From contig NZ_PIPY01000004.1 of assembly GCF_003987065.1 (NCBI RefSeq), positions 1 to 64,000 on the forward strand: 64,000 bases of DNA, given 5' to 3'. Under the pieces are notes generated by a model. That model was not told the origin of the DNA. It did no database searches and saw nothing but the letters and a program-made list of their open reading frames with translations. Shown here in pieces: positions 50,752-60,539 of this stretch (positions are counted from its first letter, which is position 1; every line of letters begins with the position of its first letter). The translations under genes and the position numbers were made by a program. This DNA is from Pseudidiomarina insulisalsae. Its GTDB lineage: Bacteria > Pseudomonadota > Gammaproteobacteria > Enterobacterales > Alteromonadaceae.

Positions 50752-51984
50752 ATGTTCCAGCCGTTATCACTATTTCTAGGCTTACGTTACAGTCGCGCCC
50801 ACTATGGTCAACGCTTCACCCGCTTTATTCAGCGGGTATCGCTGGTCGGCATCGTGTTAGGGGTCGCGGCGCTAATCATTGTGGGCTCGGTGATGAACGG
50901 CTTTGAAGGCGAGTTGAAAAAACGCATTCTGACAGTGGTGCCGCAACTGGAAGTGCAACGTGAGTCAGGGCTGGATAACTGGCGCGAAACTGCCGCATCG
51001 CTGCCGCCTCAGCCCGGGCAACTGGCATTGGTGCCCGAAGTCAGTACTGCCGGAGTGGTGCAAAGCGCGCAACAGCTGCAGGCAGTACAGATACAGGGCG
51101 TGTTTCCTGAATATGACGCCAGTGGCGTGCAGCTAGCGCCGTTACAACAGCATCTTGAGGCCGGAAGATTAACGCTGGCACCGGGCAGCTATGAAGTGGT
51201 ACTTGGCTACGCGCTGGCACAACAGTTGAACGTCTGGCCTGGTCAGCAACTTCGGCTGATTGCCGCCGGTGGTGGCATTTACACGCCCTTAGGTTTGTTA
51301 CCGGCGCAGCGACTGGTGACTGTCGGTGCGGTGGTACGTATGCAGTCAGAAGCAGATCAGCATTTGCTGGTGATGCATGGCGCCGATCTCGCACGCATAT
51401 TGCGGATGGCGCCAGAGCATGTCACCGGGTTACGCTATTATTTTGCTGACCCGTTTCAGTCGCTTGCCGCCGCAGCCGAGTTGCGACCAGAACTGGATCC
51501 GCAATTAGAGTTACGTAGCTGGCGCGAGAGCTACGGTCATTTGTTCGATGCGGTCAGTATGGAAAAGCGTATGATCAACCTGATGCTTGGGTTGATTATT
51601 GCAGTGGCCGCCTTCAATATCGTGTCGTCACTGATGATGGTGGTCCAGGACAAGCGTGGCGATATTGCTATTTTACAGACCATGGGCATGGCGGCGCATC
51701 GGGTCCGCCGGATGATTGTATTCCAGGGGCTGGTTAACGGCGTGCTGGGCAGTAGTCTGGGGCTGGCGCTGGGACTGCTGGTGGCGTTAAACCTGAATAC
51801 CATCGTCAGTGCCCTGGGCGTTGATATGACCTTTGCCGGCCCGCAGGGATTACCGGTGATTGTTGATAGTTTACAGGTGGTCAGCACAGTGGCTGCGGCG
51901 TTACTGCTGACCTTACTGGCGACACTGTTTCCGGCCTGGCAAGCCAGTCGGGTTTTACCTGCGCATGCTTTACGCTATGAGTAA
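50752..51984 (+). CDS. lolC: Lipoprotein-releasing ABC permease LolC
   Basis: This 410-residue inner-membrane protein is one permease subunit of LolCDE, which extracts outer-membrane lipoproteins from the inner membrane for transfer to LolA. It has the family layout: one N-terminal membrane helix, a large periplasmic domain (about 45-265), three C-terminal helices of the FtsX domain. The start at 50752 gives the usual LolC N-terminus (MFQPLSLFLGLRYSRA). First gene of lolCDE; assigned C by order. Confidence 0.93.
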   Translation: MFQPLSLFLGLRYSRAHYGQRFTRFIQRVSLVGIVLGVAALIIVGSVMNGFEGELKKRILTVVPQLEVQRESGLDNWRETAASLPPQPGQLALVPEVSTAGVVQSAQQLQAVQIQGVFPEYDASGVQLAPLQQHLEAGRLTLAPGSYEVVLGYALAQQLNVWPGQQLRLIAAGGGIYTPLGLLPAQRLVTVGAVVRMQSEADQHLLVMHGADLARILRMAPEHVTGLRYYFADPFQSLAAAAELRPELDPQLELRSWRESYGHLFDAVSMEKRMINLMLGLIIAVAAFNIVSSLMMVVQDKRGDIAILQTMGMAAHRVRRMIVFQGLVNGVLGSSLGLALGLLVALNLNTIVSALGVDMTFAGPQGLPVIVDSLQVVSTVAAALLLTLLATLFPAWQASRVLPAHALRYE

Positions 51985-51989
51985 CAGAT

Positions 51990-52685
51990 ATGACTTCAGA
52001 ATTATTACGTTGTGAGCACGTTAGCAAGAGTTACTGGGATGGTAACCATCATCTGCAAGTTCTGCAGGACGTACGGTTGAGTCTGCATGAGGGTGAACTA
52101 TTGGCCATTGTCGGTAGCTCAGGCTCAGGAAAGAGTACCCTGTTACATTGCATGGGCGGCCTGGATCAACCGGACAGTGGGCAAATCCTGTTTCGCGGTG
52201 AGGCCATCGCCAGATGGTCGCCACGCAAGCTTGCGGATTGGCGGAATCAGCATTTAGGGTTTATTTACCAGTTTCATCATTTGCTGCCTGAATTTACTGC
52301 GCTGGAAAACGTAGCGATGCCGCTGTTGATTCAGGGACAAACGGCAAAAGCGGCCCGACGACGCGCAGAACAGCTACTGGAGCGGGTTGGGCTGAGCGCA
52401 CGCGGTAGTCATCGTCCGGCCGAGCTTTCCGGTGGCGAACGTCAGCGGGTGGCGATCGCCCGGGCACTGGCCAACAAACCTGCGCTGATTCTGGCTGATG
52501 AGCCTACCGGCAATCTGGATGACGATACTGCGCGGCAGGTATTGCAGCTGATGCTGGAGCTTAACCAGGAACTGCAAACCTGTTTTGTCATTGTGACCCA
52601 TGATCAGCAACTGGCGGATAGTTTACCGCGACAGGAGCAATTGCATCATGGCCGGCTGGTCCCCAAACAGGCAACGCAGCGATGA
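51990..52685 (+). CDS. lolD: Lipoprotein-releasing ABC ATPase LolD
   Basis: This 231-residue ATPase powers LolCE. Walker A (GSSGSGKST), the ABC signature (LSGGERQR), Walker B (LILADEPTG) and the switch His in IVTHD are intact. It starts 5 bp after lolC and its stop overlaps the lolE start by 4 bp, so the three genes are translationally coupled. Confidence 0.96.
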   Translation: MTSELLRCEHVSKSYWDGNHHLQVLQDVRLSLHEGELLAIVGSSGSGKSTLLHCMGGLDQPDSGQILFRGEAIARWSPRKLADWRNQHLGFIYQFHHLLPEFTALENVAMPLLIQGQTAKAARRRAEQLLERVGLSARGSHRPAELSGGERQRVAIARALANKPALILADEPTGNLDDDTARQVLQLMLELNQELQTCFVIVTHDQQLADSLPRQEQLHHGRLVPKQATQR

Positions 52686-53908
52686 TGGCGCGTTGGCAAC
52701 TGGCGTGGTTACTGGCGCGGCGTTTCCGTCGTGGCCGTGAACGCAGCCGTTTTTTGTCATTTATTTCGGCATCGTCGACCTTCGGTATCGCTCTTGGCTG
52801 TATGGTTTTTATTACTGGGCTAAGCGTGATGAACGGTTTTGGACAGGTACTCGAGGAGCGCTTTTTAAAGCTCATTCCACATGTAGAGTTTCGCGCCGTT
52901 GAAGGTGCTTTGCAGCATCCGCAAACTATTTTTCAACTTGCCGAACAACACCCACAGGTGCGCTCGGCGCGCGCTGCTATTCGTACCCAGGCGTTGGTGC
53001 AACAAGGCCGGGAATTTGTTGGTGTCGAAGTAGTTGGGGTCGACCCGGCTGCTGATCACGCTATTAGCGCGTATGTGACACCGCAGGTCTGGCAGCAATT
53101 ACAGCAACCCAACACCCTGATCCTGGGCCAGGGGCTGGCGCAGCGGCTGGGGGTTAACGCAGGCGAGAATCTGCGTTTGGTCGTGGCGGCCGAGCGCGGT
53201 TTTCAGGCACCGCAACGGATCAGCCTGGAGGTAGTGGGGCAGTTTGACTTCGGTGGTCAGGTCGATCATCAACGGGCCTATGTCAGTTTAGACACGGCGC
53301 GTAAGCTAACCGGACTAGCGCAGGGCATTACTGCGGTTGAGCTGGAGCTGACTGATCTTTTTGCCGCCGAGCAGGTGGCAAACGATATAGGTTATCAACT
53401 GCGCGATTACGTTTACCTTGATCATTGGATGCGGGCGCAGGGCCATTTGTACCGCGATATTCAGATGGTACGGATGGTGATGTATCTGGTGCTGATATTG
53501 GTGCTGGCGGTTGCCTGTTTCAATATTGTCTCAACCCTGATCATGACGGTGCAGGAGAAACGGCGTCATATCGGTATTTTGCGAACCATGGGCCTGCGTG
53601 CCAGCGGCCTGGTGCGGGTCTTTGTGATGCAGGGAATACAAAATGGGCTGGTGGGCGTTACTTTCGGTGTTCTTGCCGGTATTGCGCTAAGCTGGAGCCT
53701 GCCGGGGTTGCTGGCAATGCTGGAGCAACTGACCGGCAGCTCGCTCTTGGCCAGTGACGTGTACTTTATTGACCACATTCCGGTACTGATGCAAGCACGG
53801 GACATTATTATCGTTGCCGTGGTCGCGTTACTGCTCAGTCTGCTGGCGACCTTGTATCCGGCCTGGCAGGCGTCGCGGATCCAAGTGGTTGCAGCTATTT
53901 CTTCGTAA
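52682..53908 (+). CDS. lolE: Lipoprotein-releasing ABC permease LolE
   Basis: This 408-residue protein is the second LolCDE permease, with the same layout as LolC: an N-terminal helix, a periplasmic domain and a C-terminal FtsX-type helix bundle. The N-terminal RFLSFISASSTFGIALGC region is LolE-like. It overlaps lolD (ATGATG) and converges on the DUF2062 gene with a 14-bp overlap. Confidence 0.93.
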   Translation: MMARWQLAWLLARRFRRGRERSRFLSFISASSTFGIALGCMVFITGLSVMNGFGQVLEERFLKLIPHVEFRAVEGALQHPQTIFQLAEQHPQVRSARAAIRTQALVQQGREFVGVEVVGVDPAADHAISAYVTPQVWQQLQQPNTLILGQGLAQRLGVNAGENLRLVVAAERGFQAPQRISLEVVGQFDFGGQVDHQRAYVSLDTARKLTGLAQGITAVELELTDLFAAEQVANDIGYQLRDYVYLDHWMRAQGHLYRDIQMVRMVMYLVLILVLAVACFNIVSTLIMTVQEKRRHIGILRTMGLRASGLVRVFVMQGIQNGLVGVTFGVLAGIALSWSLPGLLAMLEQLTGSSLLASDVYFIDHIPVLMQARDIIIVAVVALLLSLLATLYPAWQASRIQVVAAISS

Positions 53909-54416
53909 CGCGGTGCGCGCGGGCGCGCCAGGCACTGACGACGGACTGACGCCAGAGCAGACGAATGACGAAATAACCGACAAGACTGGCGATCGTGCCC
54001 AACACCAGACAGCCTAACAGGAAAGCAGGCCCAATGGTGGTAATGCTCTCGCCCAGCCATTGCCAGGAAAGCTCAAAGTAGAACGGTTGTGAGGGCGCCC
54101 CAATGAGCCAGGTCCCCACCAGGTAGCAGAAATAAAACAGTGGTGGCATGGTGATAGGATTTGACACCCATACCAGCGCAATCGACAGCGGTAAGTTAAC
54201 CCGGAACGGAATGGCGGCAGCGGCAGCGAGCACCATCTGAAAAGGGAGCGGAATAAACGCACAGAACAAACCAATCGCAAAGGCACCGGAGGCTGAGCGA
54301 CGATTCAGATGCCACAGGTTGGCATCGTGCAGCAACTTACCAAAAACTTTTAAGCTGCGACTGTTTTTGATCGCATCATGGTCGGGCATGATGCGCTGAA
54401 AAAACTTTCTCGGCAT
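53895..54416 (-). CDS. DUF2062 membrane protein
   Basis: This 173-residue protein has the DUF2062 pattern: MPRKFFQRIMPDHDAIK at the start, LLHDANLWHLNRRSASGAFA and the conserved WVSNPITMPP segment, with about three membrane helices. Function unknown; it is commonly found beside lolCDE and comEC, as here. It is divergent from comEC with only 43 bp between starts. Confidence 0.9.
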   Translation of the reverse strand: MPRKFFQRIMPDHDAIKNSRSLKVFGKLLHDANLWHLNRRSASGAFAIGLFCAFIPLPFQMVLAAAAAIPFRVNLPLSIALVWVSNPITMPPLFYFCYLVGTWLIGAPSQPFYFELSWQWLGESITTIGPAFLLGCLVLGTIASLVGYFVIRLLWRQSVVSAWRARAHRVTKK

Positions 54417-54459
54417 GTGCAGTTAACTCGTTACTCTTAACTTACAAGGTACAACATCC

Positions 54460-56787
54460 ATGGATCGGTGGTTGTGCGCATTTCTCAGCGGTTATGGCCT
54501 TACCTTCTGGTTTCGTCGGCCAGCCGATGAAACAACACTGTTAAGCTTAGCAGTACTCACTTGCACCTGTCTGCTTCTGGACCATTGTACACATCTTCGT
54601 ACGCAACTTTTAGGGGGCGTATTGTGCGGTATCTTATGGGGCGCTGGCAATGCCTATTTTGTCATGCAGACGCCCGTGCCGGAGCGTTTGTTTACCGGCA
54701 CGGTAAACCTGGAATTGCAGATCAGCGAGGTGGTGGCCCGTCAGCCCGGTGTCTGGCGCATTACCGGCAGGGTAAAACGCTGGCCCGCCAGTGCCCAGTT
54801 TGATCACACCGTGCGATTACGGCTGCATTGGTACGACCCGCATAGCGCAGCGCCACAGCGCTTACCTCTGGTGGGTGAAACCTGGCATTTCTCGACGCGA
54901 TTGAAAGCTCCGCAGGGCACACGAAACGCCGGCAGTATGTTCTATCACCGGTATTTGCTGGCCAATGAAATCGCTGCCTTAGGCACCATTCGCCGTGGAC
55001 ATTACCTCTCGGGGCAGGCCAGCCCGCGGCAACAACTGGTGCAACGCCTGGAGCGGGCGCTGGCGAATGTGCCTTTATCGGGCGTGCTGCTGGCGCTGCT
55101 GGTCGGTGAGCGCCACGGGCTGAGCTCTGAGCAGTGGCAGGTCGTGCAACGCACCGGACTGGCGCACCTGTTGGCAATCTCCGGTATGCACCTGTCACTG
55201 GTTACCGGGCTAGCCTTTGTACTGGCCTGGCGGGTCGTGGGTCTGTTGAGCCGGCGACGCTCACAGCGTGAGCGCCGCAATTTGTGGCATATCACGCCGT
55301 GGCTGGCATTACCGCTGGCGCTGTTGTACGCCTGGTTAGCCGGGTTTGCGATTGCCACCCTACGGGCGTTGATTATGTTGGCGGTCGTTTGGTGGCATAA
55401 GGTCAACGCTTGGCGGATTAGCGCGGCGCGGGTACTGTTGCGGGCAGTCGCCGTGGTTATTGTGCTGCAGCCATTAGCGCCGTTGAGCACCGGTTTCTGG
55501 CTCTCGGTAGGCGCGGTCGCCAGTATTTTACTGATGACATGGCGCTGGCCCCGTTATCACGGGCGCTGGGCAAAAGTTCGCGAGCTATGGCGCTTTGAGT
55601 GGCTTATCACGCTGTTATTTCTACCGGTCATGCTGGCTTCGTTTGGCGGCGCCTCCAGTGCCGCGGCACTGACCAATCTGGTGGTTGTGCCCATTGTGAG
55701 TTTGTGGGTGTTACCGATAGCGCTGCTCGGGTTTATTGCCGCCGCATTGCAATGGTATGGCTGGGCTCAGCCACTGCTGCAATTGGCCAGTTGGCCACTG
55801 GCAACGCTGTGGCCGCAGCTGGAAGTACTCGCCGTTGCCCCGTGGCAATGGCTGCCGGCGAGTCGGCTGCCGTCCTGGCCCTGGATCCTTGCCATTTTGC
55901 TGGTAGTGCTGTTACCCATGGGTTGGCGTTGGCGCGCCGCTGGTACTGGCATCTTGCTTTTTGCGCTGCTGGTGACCGCCCAGTTGCCAAACGGTCCGCG
56001 GCTGAGCGTGCATATGCTTGATGTGGAGCAGGGCACTGCATTGGTGATTGAACGTCAGGGCCATGCCTTGTTAATCGACACTGCCGCCAGTTGGGACAGC
56101 TCAGGGGCGATGGCCTCGCGCACCATTTTACCTTTCTTACAGCAGCGCCGACTGAGCCCTGAACTGGCCTTTATCACCCATACCGATCGCGATCATGAAG
56201 GCGGTTACGTAACTTTAGCGCAAGCATTTCGCGAGTTGCGTTGGTATGGTGGCAGTTATGGTGCGCCTTGTCTGGCGGGTCAGCGCGGTCGCTGGCGAGA
56301 GGTTAGCTGGCAGGTGCTGCATCCGCGTGACGATCAACGCCGCGGCAATGCGCACAATAACAGCTCTTGCGTGTTGTTACTGCAATTTGAGCAGTTGCGG
56401 ATACTGGTGACAGGTGACGTGGAAAAGGCGGTAGAGCGTAAGCTATTAGCAGAGCTGGCGCCGGTGCGGGCCCACTTACTGGTGGTGCCACACCATGGTA
56501 GTAAATCATCGTCGGAAGATTATTTTATCCAGCATGTGCAACCGTCGGTGGCGCTGTTAAGCCGTGGCCGTAATTCAGCCTATGGTCACCCGCACCCTGA
56601 GGTGGTAGCCACGTACGCACGCCAACGGATAGCGTTATTTGATACCGCTGTTGGTGGCCAGATCAGCATTCACACCGACGGACGCAGATGGTGGGCGGAG
56701 CAGCCATTTGCGGCGGCACAAGGCTACTGGTTTGACCGGGATCAGCAGCGGTTAAAATCGACCAGCACGGCAGAAACTAGCCAGTGA
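54460..56787 (+). CDS. comEC: DNA-uptake channel ComEC/Rec2
   Basis: This 775-residue inner-membrane protein forms the channel through which single-stranded DNA enters during natural transformation. It has an N-terminal OB-like domain (about 30-170), the competence membrane domain with LLAISGMHLSLV (about 220-490), and a C-terminal metallo-beta-lactamase-like domain with THTDRDHEGGY and VVPHHGSKSSS. Intact and full length, so competence is possible if the pilus genes exist elsewhere. msbA follows after 51 bp. Confidence 0.95.
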   Translation: MDRWLCAFLSGYGLTFWFRRPADETTLLSLAVLTCTCLLLDHCTHLRTQLLGGVLCGILWGAGNAYFVMQTPVPERLFTGTVNLELQISEVVARQPGVWRITGRVKRWPASAQFDHTVRLRLHWYDPHSAAPQRLPLVGETWHFSTRLKAPQGTRNAGSMFYHRYLLANEIAALGTIRRGHYLSGQASPRQQLVQRLERALANVPLSGVLLALLVGERHGLSSEQWQVVQRTGLAHLLAISGMHLSLVTGLAFVLAWRVVGLLSRRRSQRERRNLWHITPWLALPLALLYAWLAGFAIATLRALIMLAVVWWHKVNAWRISAARVLLRAVAVVIVLQPLAPLSTGFWLSVGAVASILLMTWRWPRYHGRWAKVRELWRFEWLITLLFLPVMLASFGGASSAAALTNLVVVPIVSLWVLPIALLGFIAAALQWYGWAQPLLQLASWPLATLWPQLEVLAVAPWQWLPASRLPSWPWILAILLVVLLPMGWRWRAAGTGILLFALLVTAQLPNGPRLSVHMLDVEQGTALVIERQGHALLIDTAASWDSSGAMASRTILPFLQQRRLSPELAFITHTDRDHEGGYVTLAQAFRELRWYGGSYGAPCLAGQRGRWREVSWQVLHPRDDQRRGNAHNNSSCVLLLQFEQLRILVTGDVEKAVERKLLAELAPVRAHLLVVPHHGSKSSSEDYFIQHVQPSVALLSRGRNSAYGHPHPEVVATYARQRIALFDTAVGGQISIHTDGRRWWAEQPFAAAQGYWFDRDQQRLKSTSTAETSQ

Positions 56788-56838
56788 CCGATGAAAACGG
56801 TTAGAATAACTGAATGATTTACCATTAGAAGCTAATGC

Positions 56839-58590
56839 ATGAGTGCAGAGACAGTAAAACAAAAAACATTTCGCCGCCTGATGGGCTACATCAAACCTTA
56901 TCGTGCTGCCTTTTTCTTTTCGATCGTGGGCATGCTCGGCTACGCGGCGGTTGATACCTTCTTCCTGTCACAAATTCAAACGCTCATTGATGATGGTCTG
57001 ACCGATAGCGATCCGAAAATTCTGATATACGGTGCCATTTTTGTTCCCGTCATATTTGTATTGCGTGGTTTATTTAACTTCATTTCGACTTATTTTTTGA
57101 ACTGGGTCGGCTTTCGGGTCGTTACCACCATGCGTCAGCAGTTATTTGACCATATGGTCAAACTACCGGTGTCGTTTCATGATCGCCACTCAACCGGTGA
57201 CCTGCTGTCGAAAGTAACTTACACCACGCAACAGGTTGCTGAGGCGACCAGTCGCGCGGTACTGATCCTGATCCGCGAAGGCGCCTATGTGATCGGCCTG
57301 CTGGCACTGATGTTTTATCATAGTTGGCAGCTGTCGCTGGTGTTTTTGTTGATTGGTCCGGTCATCGCCAAAATTGTCGCGGTGGTATCAAAACGTTTTC
57401 GTAAAGTTTCCAGCCGTATCCAGAACGCCATGGGTGATGTTACGACCACCGCCGAGCAAATGCTGAATGGCCATAAAGTGGTAGTGATGTACGAAGGGCA
57501 GAAGCGTGAATCCAAGCGCTTTGAGACGGTCACCAATATCACCCGTAATCAAAATATGAAGCTGATCAATGCGCAGACGCTCAGTACCTCTGTGATTCAG
57601 CTTATTGCTTCATTCAGCCTGTCGATGGTACTGGTGCTGGCAAGCTATCCGCAAATGCTTGAACAACTGACTGCAGGTGCATTTACCACCATGCTGACAG
57701 CGATGATTATGCTGCTGCGGCCGTTAAAACAGTTGACTACAGTGAACAGTGATTTTCAGCGCGGGATTGCGGCGGCGCAAAGTATTTTCAGTATTCTCGA
57801 TGAAAAAGCGGAAGATGACTCAGGCAAGAAACAGCTAGATCGCGCTCGCGGCGAAATCAGTTTTGAGCATGTCACCTTTCATTATGATGCTACCGAGTCG
57901 CCGGCATTAAAAGATGTCAGCTTTCGCGTAGCGCCAGGCAAAACATTGGCGTTGGTCGGGCGCTCGGGCAGTGGCAAGTCGACGATATCGAATTTGCTGG
58001 CCCGTTTTTATACCCCGCAACAGGGCGTTATCAAGCTTGACGACACAAATATTTATGACTACAAGTTGAAGTCATTGCGCCGCCAGTTCGCACTGGTGTC
58101 GCAGCATGTGACCTTATTCAATGACAGCATTGCCAACAATATCGCTTACGGCGCGCGCGGCGAGGTTACCCAAGAGCGTCTGCGTGAAGTCGCTGAACTT
58201 GCCTATGTGACTGAATTTACCGACAACCTGCCCAATGGCCTCAATACCATGGTGGGCGAGAACGGCGTCATGCTATCCGGCGGTCAGCGGCAGCGTATCG
58301 CCATTGCCCGCGCGTTGCTGCGCGACGCGCCGATTCTGATCCTGGATGAAGCCACCTCGGCACTGGATACCGAGTCGGAACGGCATATTCAGACAGCACT
58401 GCAAACCCTACAGAAAAACCGCACCTCGATTGTTATTGCCCATCGTTTGTCCACCATTGAGAAGGCGGATGAAATTTTGGTGCTGGAGGACGGCGCGGTG
58501 ATCGAGCGTGGCAACCATCAGCAATTGCTGGAACAGGAAGGTGCTTACTATCAGCTGTACAGTCTGCAATTTAGCGGCGAGCTCGGCTAA
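56839..58590 (+). CDS. msbA: Lipid A flippase MsbA
   Basis: This 583-residue ABC transporter flips lipid A-core across the inner membrane. It has six membrane helices (about 20-310) and one nucleotide-binding domain (about 340-575) with Walker A GRSGSGKST, signature LSGGQRQR and Walker B LILDEATSALD. Its stop overlaps the lpxK start by one base, so both are coupled in the LPS operon msbA-lpxK-ycaR-kdsB. Confidence 0.96.
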   Translation: MSAETVKQKTFRRLMGYIKPYRAAFFFSIVGMLGYAAVDTFFLSQIQTLIDDGLTDSDPKILIYGAIFVPVIFVLRGLFNFISTYFLNWVGFRVVTTMRQQLFDHMVKLPVSFHDRHSTGDLLSKVTYTTQQVAEATSRAVLILIREGAYVIGLLALMFYHSWQLSLVFLLIGPVIAKIVAVVSKRFRKVSSRIQNAMGDVTTTAEQMLNGHKVVVMYEGQKRESKRFETVTNITRNQNMKLINAQTLSTSVIQLIASFSLSMVLVLASYPQMLEQLTAGAFTTMLTAMIMLLRPLKQLTTVNSDFQRGIAAAQSIFSILDEKAEDDSGKKQLDRARGEISFEHVTFHYDATESPALKDVSFRVAPGKTLALVGRSGSGKSTISNLLARFYTPQQGVIKLDDTNIYDYKLKSLRRQFALVSQHVTLFNDSIANNIAYGARGEVTQERLREVAELAYVTEFTDNLPNGLNTMVGENGVMLSGGQRQRIAIARALLRDAPILILDEATSALDTESERHIQTALQTLQKNRTSIVIAHRLSTIEKADEILVLEDGAVIERGNHQQLLEQEGAYYQLYSLQFSGELG

Positions 58591-59597
58591 TGGCTCTTAC
58601 CCGCGCCTGGTATCGTAAATCAGTCGCTCCGTGGTTGTGGCTGTTATTGCCTCTGCATGCTTTATTTGTGGCGATCAGTACATGGCGACGCAAACGTTTG
58701 CAGGCGCAGAACCTACCTAAGTTAGCGGTCCCGGTCATTGTCGTTGGGAATATTAGCGTCGGTGGGACGGGAAAAACACCAGTCACGCTGGCGCTGACCC
58801 GTTATCTTAAGGCGCAGGGCCAGCGGCCAGCGATTATTTCGCGTGGCTATGGCGGCAGTGGTCCATTTCCGTTACGGGTGACGCCGGAGACATCGGCGGC
58901 AGTCTGTGGCGACGAGCCATTATTACTGGCCCGCCGTAGCGGCGTACCAGTCGTAGTTGCCCCCCAACGTCTGGCGGCGGTGGCGGAAGTTTTGCGAAGC
59001 GCACCAGAGACAACGGTAATCATCAGTGATGATGGACTCCAGCATTATGCGCTGCCCCGGCAGTTTGAGATTGCCGTGGTGGATGCCGCACGTGGTCTGG
59101 GGAATGGCTGGCGTTTGCCCATCGGTCCGTTGCGCGAGCACAAAACGCGGCTCGAATCAGTCGATGCGGTCATTATCAATGGTAAATTACGTCCTGACAC
59201 GCTGCCCGGGGTTCGTCCCCCCGCTGTTTATGAGATGCAACTGCAACCGCGGGGTTGGCGCCGGGTCAGTGATGATCAGCCTTGCCCGCAGTTACCCGCA
59301 GGGAAAACACTGGCGCTGGCCGGCATTGGTCATCCACAGCGCTTTTTTGATACCGTTGCCACAGTGACGTCACGCGCGTTTGCGACCCGTGCGTATGCTG
59401 ATCACTACGCATTTAATGAAGCAGATGTGAAGCAAGTGGCAGACTATGAAGTGGTGTTGATGACCGAGAAAGACGCTACCAAGTGGCATGGTTTTGCCCC
59501 ACAACACTGCTATTATTTACCGGTGGAAGCAGAGCTTCCTGATGCCTTCTGGCAACAACTTGATGCTGCTATTGCGAGGTTCACAAATGACACTTGA
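58590..59597 (+). CDS. lpxK: Tetraacyldisaccharide 4'-kinase
   Basis: This 335-residue membrane-associated kinase adds the 4'-phosphate to lipid A precursor. An N-terminal hydrophobic segment precedes the P-loop GNISVGGTGKTP (about residues 53-64), and ISDDGLQHYAL holds the typical Asp and His residues. It overlaps the downstream Trm112-family gene by 11 bp. Confidence 0.95.
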   Translation: MALTRAWYRKSVAPWLWLLLPLHALFVAISTWRRKRLQAQNLPKLAVPVIVVGNISVGGTGKTPVTLALTRYLKAQGQRPAIISRGYGGSGPFPLRVTPETSAAVCGDEPLLLARRSGVPVVVAPQRLAAVAEVLRSAPETTVIISDDGLQHYALPRQFEIAVVDAARGLGNGWRLPIGPLREHKTRLESVDAVIINGKLRPDTLPGVRPPAVYEMQLQPRGWRRVSDDQPCPQLPAGKTLALAGIGHPQRFFDTVATVTSRAFATRAYADHYAFNEADVKQVADYEVVLMTEKDATKWHGFAPQHCYYLPVEAELPDAFWQQLDAAIARFTNDT

Positions 59598-59784
59598 TGA
59601 ACGAACGTTGGCGCTGGTGGTTTGCCCTTTGTGCAAAGGGCGGCTGGTGTGGCATGCCGCCACCGCAGAGCTGATTTGCCGTGGTGATCGTCTGGCTTAC
59701 CCGGTTCGTGACAACATTCCCTATTTACTCAGCAGCGAGGCGCGAGAGTTAAGCGCCACAGATCTGGAGCAACTACCCAAATGA
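59587..59784 (+). CDS. ycaR: Trm112-family protein (YcaR-like)
   Basis: This 65-residue protein starts at 59587, inside the end of lpxK, giving [20 protein letters not shown]. It is a YcaR/Trm112-type small domain with one CPLCKG zinc-knuckle-like pair and the conserved [11 protein letters not shown]. In E. coli its homologue sits between lpxK and kdsB as well; its role there is unclear. The stop overlaps the kdsB start (ATGA). Confidence 0.92.
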   Translation: MTLDERTLALVVCPLCKGRLVWHAATAELICRGDRLAYPVRDNIPYLLSSEARELSATDLEQLPK

Positions 59785-60539
59785 GTTTTACTGTAATTAT
59801 ACCCGCACGTTATGCCTCGAGTCGTCTGCCTGGTAAGCCGCTTGCCATGATCGGGAATAAGTCAATGATTCAGCGGGTTTACGAACGCGCCGCCGCAGCG
59901 GGTGCCGCTGAGGTGATTGTCGCCACTGATGACCAGCGCATCGTCGATGCGGTGGAGGCGTTCGGTGGTCGCGCCATGATGACTGCGCAGCACCATCAGT
60001 CAGGTACTGAGCGGATTGCCGAGGTCATTGATTATCTGGCGATTGCCGATGATCAGGTGGTCGTTAATGTGCAGGGGGACGAGCCTTTTATTCCACCAGA
60101 GATTATTCGTCAGGTGGCGGATAACTTAATGAATCAGCGTGCCGCGCATATGGCGACCCTGGCGGTGCCGATCAGTAACCTCGAAGAGGTCATGAATCCA
60201 AATGCGGTGAAGGTGGTTACCGACGCGAATGGCTATGCGCTGTATTTCTCCCGGGCTCCTATTCCGTATGAGCGTGATGCTCTGAATGATGACAAGCTCG
60301 GCGCCCGCGCGGCGTATAAACGCCACATCGGCATTTATGCCTATCGCGCCGGTTTCGTCTGGCGTTACGTGGAGTGGGAGCCAAGCCCGTTGGAGGCTAT
60401 TGAGTCGCTTGAGCAGTTACGCGTGCTCTGGTACGGCGAGCGTATTCACGTCGCCGAAGCCATCGCCAATCCGCCGGCTGGCATTGACACACCAGCCGAC
60501 CTTGAGCGCGCGAACCAACAGTTACTTACTGAGTCCTAA
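59781..60539 (+). CDS. kdsB: CMP-Kdo synthetase
   Basis: This 252-residue cytosolic enzyme activates Kdo as CMP-Kdo for LPS inner core. The nucleotide-binding start [15 protein letters not shown] and [12 protein letters not shown] with the catalytic acidic residue are intact. It overlaps the Trm112 gene by 4 bp upstream and the convergent RND gene by 18 bp downstream. Confidence 0.97.
   Translation: MSFTVIIPARYASSRLPGKPLAMIGNKSMIQRVYERAAAAGAAEVIVATDDQRIVDAVEAFGGRAMMTAQHHQSGTERIAEVIDYLAIADDQVVVNVQGDEPFIPPEIIRQVADNLMNQRAAHMATLAVPISNLEEVMNPNAVKVVTDANGYALYFSRAPIPYERDALNDDKLGARAAYKRHIGIYAYRAGFVWRYVEWEPSPLEAIESLEQLRVLWYGERIHVAEAIANPPAGIDTPADLERANQQLLTES

Noticed and set aside
53895-53908. lolE and DUF2062 overlap as a frameshift
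   Set aside because: Both proteins have normal family C-termini; the 14-bp overlap is a simple convergent overlap.
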